Shown here piece after piece: positions 7,780-11,821 of a DNA stretch of 11,821 nt. The stretch comes from Gemmatimonadota bacterium (GTDB taxonomy: Bacteria; Gemmatimonadota; Gemmatimonadetes; Longimicrobiales; RSA9). The translations under genes and the position numbers were made by a program. Positions within the stretch are counted from its first letter, which is position 1. The number at the start of each line of letters is the position of its first letter. A model generated the notes under the pieces. It searched no databases, was not told the origin of the DNA, and worked only from the letters and a program-made list of their open reading frames with translations. The DNA is taken from the NCBI GenBank assembly GCA_019689775.1, contig JADGGV010000072.1:1-11821 (forward strand), read 5' to 3'.

Positions 7780-8289
7780 ATGAAGCGTGCGATCCTCCTC
7801 CTCGCGTTCCTCGTCGCCGCGTGTAGCGCCGACCGCGCCAGCGGGCCGTCCGGCGCCGACCCCGGGAACGGCACCGGCCGCGACACGACCGCCGCCTCCG
7901 ACCCCGGCTCGAACCCGGGCTCCGACCCCGGGGCCGCGCAGCCTCGCTTCGCGCCGGGCACCTACGGCTTCCGCCTGACCCTCTTCCCCGGCGTCGGCGG
8001 GAGAACCAGCTCCACGTCGTACACGACGACGGTCGTCCTGGCGTTCCCGTCGCGGGACTCCCTCACCATGAAGCTCACGCAGTTCGGGCTCCCCTTCGAG
8101 ACGCAGAGCTTCGGCGGCGCGTGGAACGGCGAGGCGTTCGTGGTGCGCATGCGCCGGTCCGACACCGCCGGGACCGTCACGGCGCTGGTCCGGCCGCCGG
8201 CCACCGCGAACCTGGTCGGGCCGCCGCTCTGCGAGGCGCAGTACAGCGGCGCGGAGGGGCACGCGCAGTGCGAGTTCACGGCGCCCTGA
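7780..8289 (+). CDS. Small secreted lipoprotein, unknown function
   Basis: 169 aa. MKRAILLLAFLVAACS is a type II signal peptide with lipobox V12-A-A-C15. Ser at +2 (not Asp) predicts outer-membrane sorting by the Lol rule, if that rule holds in this organism. Residues 16-54 are a flexible Gly/Ser/Pro/Asp linker with a DPGSNPGSDPG repeat. The folded part (about 55-169) is rich in beta-prone Thr/Ser/Val stretches and has two cysteines (C151, C164) near the C-terminus that could form a disulfide. I recognise no family. ATG 7780 is preceded by GGAGA (7770-7774); the frame is open further upstream, but the lipobox fixes this start. The next gene begins 7 nt after its stop, so the two are probably co-transcribed. 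Confidence 0.82.
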   Translation: MKRAILLLAFLVAACSADRASGPSGADPGNGTGRDTTAASDPGSNPGSDPGAAQPRFAPGTYGFRLTLFPGVGGRTSSTSYTTTVVLAFPSRDSLTMKLTQFGLPFETQSFGGAWNGEAFVVRMRRSDTAGTVTALVRPPATANLVGPPLCEAQYSGAEGHAQCEFTAP

Positions 8290-8296
8290 CCGTCGC

Positions 8297-9814
8297 ATGA
8301 ACCGTCCGTCCCCGGCGCCGCCCGCCGCGCCCCCGAGCCCGTCTGTGCCACGCGCGCCGATGCCGCAGGACCGCGCGCCGGCCCGAGCCGCACACCGCTT
8401 CGCGATCCCGACGCTCCTCGCGTACATTGCCGTCGCCGGCGTCGCGACGCTCTACCACGAGCCCTGGCGCGACGAGGCGCAGCAGTGGCTCATCGCGCGC
8501 GACCTCAACGTCTTCGGCATCTTCCGCCAGATGGGGTACGAGGGCACGCCCGCCCTCATCCACCTGCTGGTGGCGCCGCTCGCGCAGCTCGGCCTCCCCT
8601 ACGGCTCGCAGAACGCGCTCATCCTGCTCCTGGCCACCGTCGCCGTCGGCGTCTTCCTCTACGCCGCGCCCTTCCCCCGCCTCACCCGCGCGCTCTTCGC
8701 GTTCTCCTTCTGGATGACGTACGAGTACGCCGTGAAGGCGCGCATCTACACGCTCGGCATCCTCCTCCTCTTCCTCGTGGCGACGACGTATCCGCACCGC
8801 TTTCGCCGCCCGCTCCTCTACGCCCTCCTCGTCGCGCTGCTCGCCAACACCTCGCTCCACTTCCTCGCCGCCGCGCTCGGCCTCGGGCTCGCCTACCTGG
8901 TCGAGTGCGCCGCCAGCCGCCGGCTCGACCGCACCGCCATCAACGCCATGGGCGTGATGGTCGCCGGCGGCGCCATCGCCGCGCTTCAGGTCCTCCCGCC
9001 GCCCGACGAGATGTACCACGTCCTGGGGTTCGGCTGGTATCCCCGCTCGCTCCCCGCGGCGGTCCACTGGATGTTCGCGGCGAACCCGGCCGCCGCAGGC
9101 CCGGTCTGGCCGCTCGTGACCGCCCTCGCCTTCGCCGCGCTGGCCGTCATCCTCCACGCCCTCCGCGAGCGGCCGATCGTCTTGCTCGCCATCGGCACCG
9201 CGCTCGCGCTCAACGTCGCGCTCTGGGTATCCCGCCTCATGGTCCCGCCGCGCCACCCCGGGATCGCGCTCATGATCCTCGTCGCCGGCCTCTGGATGGC
9301 CGCGGGCGAGGCCCCGACGCGACGCTGGCGGCGCGCCGTGCACGCGCTCACGGCATCGTTCGCGCTCGCCGTCGCCTACGGCGCGTTCCTGTTCCGCCTG
9401 GAGATCCGCACACCCTTCTCCGGCGGGCCCGACATGGGCCACTACATCGCCCGCTGCGTGCCGGACGACGCGCCGCTCGCCGCCTACGGCATCACTCCCG
9501 TCGAGTCCGTGCTCCCCTACCTTCCGCGGCGCGTGCTCTGGAGCGCCAGCGAAGGGCGCTGGGGCACGTTCGTAACCTGGGACATCACCTATCTCCGATC
9601 CCGCGCCGTCTCACCGACCGCCGCGATGAACGCCGTCCGCGCGCGCTTCGCCGCCGGGGCGCCGCCGTACGTCCTCTCCTCAGAGCCGCTCCCCGCCCAA
9701 GCGACCGCCGGCTTCCGCCTCGCGCACGTGTCGCCCGCGGTCGAGCCGGGCGAGACGTTCTTCCTCTACGCTCCGGGCTCCGCCCCGTCCGATCGCCCCG
9801 CCGGCTGCATGTGA
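8297..9814 (+). CDS. GT-C-type integral membrane glycosyltransferase-like protein
   Basis: 505 aa, about 9-11 predicted membrane helices from residue 36 to 366, then a soluble C-terminal domain (about 370-505). The first extracytoplasmic loop carries HEPWRDEAQQWLIARD (54-69); the acidic pair D59-E60 is where GT-C enzymes (PMT/ArnT-like) keep the catalytic Asp that binds a polyprenyl-phosphate-sugar donor. The YEYAVKARIYTLGILLL segment (142-158) also resembles membrane glycosyltransferase-like proteins. It probably moves a sugar from a lipid carrier to an envelope acceptor; acceptor and sugar are unknown. The N-terminal 35 residues are unusually rich in Pro and Ala, and no clear ribosome site precedes ATG 8297. 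An in-frame GTG (8345) or ATG (8360) could be the true start. It lies 7 nt after the lipoprotein gene. Confidence 0.82.
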   Translation: MNRPSPAPPAAPPSPSVPRAPMPQDRAPARAAHRFAIPTLLAYIAVAGVATLYHEPWRDEAQQWLIARDLNVFGIFRQMGYEGTPALIHLLVAPLAQLGLPYGSQNALILLLATVAVGVFLYAAPFPRLTRALFAFSFWMTYEYAVKARIYTLGILLLFLVATTYPHRFRRPLLYALLVALLANTSLHFLAAALGLGLAYLVECAASRRLDRTAINAMGVMVAGGAIAALQVLPPPDEMYHVLGFGWYPRSLPAAVHWMFAANPAAAGPVWPLVTALAFAALAVILHALRERPIVLLAIGTALALNVALWVSRLMVPPRHPGIALMILVAGLWMAAGEAPTRRWRRAVHALTASFALAVAYGAFLFRLEIRTPFSGGPDMGHYIARCVPDDAPLAAYGITPVESVLPYLPRRVLWSASEGRWGTFVTWDITYLRSRAVSPTAAMNAVRARFAAGAPPYVLSSEPLPAQATAGFRLAHVSPAVEPGETFFLYAPGSAPSDRPAGCM

Positions 9815-9823
9815 CGCCGGCGG

Positions 9824-9839
9824 CGTCCGGCGCCGGACG
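9824..9839. other. 16-bp perfect palindrome after the glycosyltransferase gene
   Basis: CGTCCGGCGCCGGACG is fully self-complementary and begins 10 nt after the stop codon. It could fold as a short hairpin in RNA or be a dyad-symmetric protein site (GTCC-N6-GGAC). No T-run follows immediately. Confidence 0.45.
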
Positions 9840-9870
9840 AATGCGACGCCTGTTGACCTGGCACCCGTTG

Positions 9871-9937
9871 GATGCGACGCTGGTTCCGCGGGGCGCCCGT
9901 GTCAGGCGACGCCCCTCCCACGTCGCATCTTCTTCTT
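9871..9937 (+). terminator. Candidate rho-independent-like terminator
   Basis: GATGCGACG (9871-9879) pairs with CGTCGCATC (9921-9929). Inside it, GGGGCG (9890-9895) pairs with CGCCCC (9910-9915) over a 14-nt loop. The outer stem is followed at once by TTCTTCTT (9930-9937), one of the most T-rich stretches in the window. It sits 57 nt after the glycosyltransferase stop and 165 nt before the L,D-transpeptidase start, where a transcript end is expected. The large internal loops make it weaker than a textbook terminator. Confidence 0.45.
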
Positions 9938-10101
9938 GCGTCGGAACATGTCGCCGGGGCGGGTTTATGTCCCCTAGCAGTCGGCATCGCAGCCCACGCG
10001 CGACGCGCGCCATCCCGGGCCTGGCCGGCGGCGAAACCATCGAACCGAACGGAGAACCGAGTGCTGACCCACGGGGTGCGCTCACGAAGCTGCGAGGATC
10101 C

Positions 10102-10929
10102 ATGCGTCAACACCTGCTCCCGCTCGCCCTGGGCGTGGCCTTCATCGGTGCCGCCGGCAGTGTCGCGCTGAGCCCGCGCGTCGCCGAGGCGCGCGCCGCC
10201 GCGGATGCCGGCGCTCCGGCGGGCGTTGCCGGGCCGCCGGTGCTCGGACGGCCCGTCGTGTCCGACGCGGCGCCCGCGACGGCGGCGCCCCCCGCGACCG
10301 TAGCGGACCTGGTCGACGAGGCGCTCGGCGCGCTTCGGCCCCGCGTCGGCCGGCTGAGCCACGCCGCCGCGCTGCGCTACGCGTTCCAGGCGTACTACAA
10401 CTACAAGGCGGCGCACCCGGAGCAGGTCCGCAAGCCCTACCTCTACTTCGTCGATTACGGGCTTCCCAGCACGACCCCGCGCGGCTACGTGTTCGACATG
10501 AACTCGCTTCGTGTCGTCGAAGGGCCGTTCACCGTCGCGCACGGGCGTGGGTCGGCGCCCGCCGGCGCGACCGTGCCGACGCGCTTCTCCAACGCATCCG
10601 GCAGCGCCGCCTCCTCGCTTGGGCTCTACCTCACGCAGGAGAGCTACGCCTTCACCGGTCACGCGGGCGGCCGCGTCTACCACTCGATCGGCCTGCGGCT
10701 CCGCGGCCTCGACGACCGCTACAACGACCGCGCCCGCGCTCGCGGCGTCGTCGTCCACGGCGCGCCGTACGTGACCGCGTCGCGCGCCGGCCGAAGCCAG
10801 GGCTGCCCCGCCATGGAGCCGGCTCGCGCGCGCCGACTGATCCCGAAGCTCGCGAACGGCAGCCTGGTCTTCCTGTTCTCGCCGCGCGACCCCGGCTTCC
10901 TGCGCAACGCCGCGTGGGTGAACGGCTGA
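10102..10929 (+). CDS. Murein L,D-transpeptidase catalytic domain protein (YkuD_2 type)
   Basis: 275 aa. A signal peptide (1-30, core LLPLALGVAFIGAAGSVAL, cleavage near AEA) is followed by an Ala/Pro/Val-rich linker to about residue 66 and the catalytic domain (about 68-270). Diagnostic motifs: the SSLGLYLTQE segment (171-180) and GLRLRGLDDRYNDRA, then VVVHGAPYV with His219 and GRSQGCP with Ser232-Gln-Gly-Cys235. His and Cys are the expected catalytic pair of the PF13645 family. Such enzymes cut or form bonds at the meso-diaminopimelate of stem peptides, making 3-3 cross-links or trimming, in the periplasm. ATG 10102 is chosen because GAGG (10094-10097) precedes it and a signal peptide starts there; the frame stays open far upstream, but without family similarity. 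A possible terminator precedes it, so it is probably its own transcript. Confidence 0.9.
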   Translation: MRQHLLPLALGVAFIGAAGSVALSPRVAEARAAADAGAPAGVAGPPVLGRPVVSDAAPATAAPPATVADLVDEALGALRPRVGRLSHAAALRYAFQAYYNYKAAHPEQVRKPYLYFVDYGLPSTTPRGYVFDMNSLRVVEGPFTVAHGRGSAPAGATVPTRFSNASGSAASSLGLYLTQESYAFTGHAGGRVYHSIGLRLRGLDDRYNDRARARGVVVHGAPYVTASRAGRSQGCPAMEPARARRLIPKLANGSLVFLFSPRDPGFLRNAAWVNG

Positions 10930-10981
10930 CGCCGCGCCGCGCCGCCGCCGATCGACCGGCGCCGCGCGCGACGATCGCCGC

Positions 10982-11009
10982 TCGAGCCGCGCCGCGCGCG
11001 GCGACTCGA
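10982..11009. other. Nested palindromic stem-loop after the L,D-transpeptidase gene
   Basis: TCGAG (10982-10986) pairs with CTCGA (11005-11009) around the 14-bp palindrome CGCCGCGCGCGGCG (10990-11003). It lies 52 nt after the stop codon. The sequence is mostly CG alternation, so chance symmetry is likely. Confidence 0.3.
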
Positions 11010-11027
11010 ACCCCGCGCTGACGAGCC

Positions 11028-11065
11028 CACCGCGCGCCCCGCGATCCATCCCGGGGCGCGCGGTG
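11028..11065. terminator. Strong 14-bp hairpin, candidate transcript end without T-tract
   Basis: CACCGCGCGCCCCG (11028-11041) pairs perfectly with CGGGGCGCGCGGTG (11052-11065) around a 10-nt loop, CGATCCATCC. It lies 98 nt after the L,D-transpeptidase stop. A perfect 14-bp GC stem is very stable. The flanks (CTTAGG) lack a T-run, so it would be an L-shaped, U-less terminator or a 3'-end stabiliser; which one cannot be decided here. Confidence 0.5.
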
Positions 11066-11114
11066 CTTAGGACCCTCGCTCGCCGCCCCGGTTCGTCGCC
11101 TCGCGTGGGCTGCC

Positions 11115-11231
11115 GCTCTGTCTGCGGGATGTGTGGGTGCGGGGGGCCGGGATCGCGCCGGGCCGCCGCCGACGTTCGCGCACACCGCACGCGCCGGGCA
11201 CGGCGCCACCCACACATCCCGCGGACAGAGC
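11115..11231. repeat. 25-bp near-perfect inverted repeat with 67-nt spacer
   Basis: The arms 11115-11139 and 11207-11231 are complementary at 24 of 25 positions. The exception is T11123 opposite G11223, a G-U pair if transcribed. The spacer (11140-11206) is GC-rich and contains the 10-mer CGCGCCGGGC twice (11154-11163, 11190-11199). No open frame uses it convincingly, and I see no target-site duplication at the outer ends. Candidate identities are a structured leader or ncRNA, a long-hairpin transcript end, or a MITE-like element. Confidence 0.7.
11126..11151 (+). other. Canonical G-quadruplex motif
   Basis: Four G-runs fit the G3+N1-7 rule on the + strand: 11126-11128, 11135-11137, 11141-11146 and 11149-11151, with loops of 6, 3 and 2 nt. 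It overlaps the left arm of the 25-bp inverted repeat, so folding as a quadruplex would exclude the long hairpin. Confidence 0.5.
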
Positions 11232-11319
11232 CACACGGTTCCGGAGCAGGTATGCCGAGCGGGGCGTCGATCGGGACCGGAGCGTCCGTCGGGGCTTCCG
11301 CCCGAACCCACGACGCCGC

Positions 11320-11334
11320 GTCCCAAAATCGGAC
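11320..11334. promoter_or_regulatory. Imperfect palindrome, possible operator upstream of the regulator
   Basis: GTCCCAAAATCGGAC has GTCC and GGAC half-sites seven bases apart and an AT-rich centre that stands out in this GC-rich region. It lies 193 nt upstream of the response-regulator ATG, a distance compatible with an upstream activator site. The assignment is inference. Confidence 0.25.
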
Positions 11335-11438
11335 ACCCGGCCGCCCGACCGGCGCGGGCGCCGACGCGCGGAAGCGGCGCCGCGCGGCGACGGAACGCCC
11401 TCGCGCGTCCGCGGTATGCACCTTTCCTGGGCGCACGA

Positions 11439-11507
11439 CGCCGCCGGAGCGGCGGCGGCGCCGCGCGGGGGCGCCCACGACGACCTGTGCGCGGCCGACC
11501 GGCCGCG
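11439..11507. other. Two short GC hairpins just upstream of the response regulator
   Basis: CGCCGCCG (11439-11446) pairs with CGGCGGCG (11450-11457) over a 3-nt loop. CGCGGCC (11490-11496) pairs with GGCCGCG (11501-11507) over a 4-nt loop. The second ends 19 nt before the ATG, close to a weak ribosome-site-like GTGGA (11518-11522). Both could be leader structures or chance. Confidence 0.3.
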
Positions 11508-11526
11508 TCCCCGATCCGTGGAAAAC

Positions 11527-11821
11527 ATGGCCGAGACTACGCGCGTCCTGATCGCCGACGACCAGCCGGACGTCCTCGAGGCGCTGCGCCTCCTGCTGAA
11601 GGGAGAGGGCTTCGAGACGGAGACGGCGACGTCGCCCGCGGGGATCCTCGCGGCGCTGGAGCGGTGGGAGTACGACGCGGTGCTGATGGACCTGAACTAC
11701 GCCCGCGACACGACGTCGGGGAAGGAAGGGCTGGACCTGCTCACGAAGATCCAGGCACTGGACTCGACGCTGCCGATCGTGGTGATGACGGCCTGGGGGA
11801 GCGTGGCGGGGGCGGTGGAGG
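11527..11821 (+). CDS. Response regulator, N-terminal receiver domain, probably NtrC type (partial)
   Basis: Only the first 98 codons are in the window; the gene runs off the right edge. MAETTRVLIADDQPDVLEAL carries the acidic pair D11-D12. The phospho-acceptor is D55 in VLMDLNYARD, and the conserved Thr is T88 in VVMTAWGS. The conserved Lys and any output domain lie outside. The extended loop ARDTTSGKEGLDLL between strand 3 and helix 3 matches, from memory, sigma-54-dependent Fis-family regulators found beside HlyD/ABC/FtsX export clusters. AAA+ and helix-turn-helix domains would then follow, with a histidine kinase gene nearby. The start ATG has only a weak GTGGA upstream. It may regulate the exporter at 337-5820, but the intervening genes make that inference only. 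Confidence 0.85.
   Translation, partial: MAETTRVLIADDQPDVLEALRLLLKGEGFETETATSPAGILAALERWEYDAVLMDLNYARDTTSGKEGLDLLTKIQALDSTLPIVVMTAWGSVAGAVE

Larger units (their letters stand above)
10930..11526. other. Long intergenic region with multiple inverted repeats
   Basis: These 597 nt separate the L,D-transpeptidase from the response regulator. Open frames cross it on both strands but are low-complexity Arg/Ala/Pro/Gly products with no motif or credible start site. It holds several stem-loops, a 25-bp inverted repeat with an overlapping G-quadruplex motif, and an AT-containing imperfect palindrome, each listed separately. I see no tRNA, rRNA or recognised riboswitch. Confidence 0.65.

Noticed and set aside
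8276..9442. 388-codon open frame on the minus strand
   Set aside because: Antisense to the glycosyltransferase-like gene; Glu/Arg/Gly-rich product without motifs.
9841..10101. N-terminal extension of the L,D-transpeptidase from ATG 9841
   Set aside because: It would bury the signal peptide and cross the candidate terminator. The residues look non-coding.
11115..11231. Insertion-sequence interpretation of the 25-bp inverted repeat
   Set aside because: There is no transposase gene between or near the arms and no visible target-site duplication. A MITE-like origin stays possible, but an IS call is not supported.
9766..11478. 570-codon open frame on the minus strand spanning the long intergenic region
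   Set aside because: It runs antisense through the L,D-transpeptidase, and its product is Arg/Ala/Gly low complexity with no start-site signal. It does not explain the intergenic region.
11063..11551. 162-codon + strand frame running into the response regulator
   Set aside because: It is in a different frame from the receiver domain, with an Arg/Ala/Gly/Thr-rich product. It also spans the 25-bp inverted repeat.

Overview
This is a very GC-rich window (about 70% or more by eye), and almost every gene lies on the + strand. Long spurious antisense frames shadow each real gene, as expected at this base composition. The central permease is an ADOP-type protein: an 820-residue fusion of two MacB/FtsX modules. 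Such multi-gene efflux sets are abundant in Acidobacteriota and Gemmatimonadota. Together with the GC content, this suggests Gemmatimonadota, with Acidobacteriota as the alternative. The taxonomic call is inference, because no rRNA or marker gene is present.

Layout. Positions 1-336 are an upstream non-coding region with a degenerate pyrimidine heptamer repeat and a sigma-54-like element. Positions 337-5820 hold a MacA/MacB-like export cluster: membrane-anchored periplasmic adaptor (337-1587), ABC ATPase 1 (1647-2387), ABC ATPase 2 (2607-3296) and the fused double permease (3358-5820). Positions 5979-7493 encode an exported class C beta-lactamase-like serine hydrolase. Positions 7502-7741 on the minus strand encode a probable small membrane protein. 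A small lipoprotein (7780-8289) is followed 7 nt later by a GT-C-type integral membrane glycosyltransferase-like protein (8297-9814). Positions 10102-10929 encode an exported YkuD_2-type murein L,D-transpeptidase-like protein. Positions 10930-11526 are about 600 nt without a convincing gene but with several strong inverted repeats. Positions 11527-11821 are the first 98 codons of a response regulator, truncated by the window end; its receiver sequence resembles sigma-54-dependent (NtrC-type) regulators.

How the genes may work together. Adaptor, ATPases and permease make a nearly complete tripartite exporter lacking only the outer-membrane channel, which is not in the window. The permease carries two FtsX halves and the two ATPases differ in sequence, so a one-permease, two-different-ATPase pseudo-heterodimer is plausible. 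The second ATPase has His instead of Asp in its D-loop. The downstream genes are all envelope-directed (periplasmic hydrolase, lipoprotein, membrane glycosyltransferase, L,D-transpeptidase), but nothing in the sequence proves that they act with the exporter.

The most unusual non-coding feature is a 25-bp nearly perfect inverted repeat (arms 11115-11139 and 11207-11231). Its left arm overlaps a canonical G-quadruplex motif (11126-11151), so the two structures would be mutually exclusive. It lies between the L,D-transpeptidase and response-regulator genes. Perfect or near-perfect stem-loops also follow the stop codons of several genes in the window.
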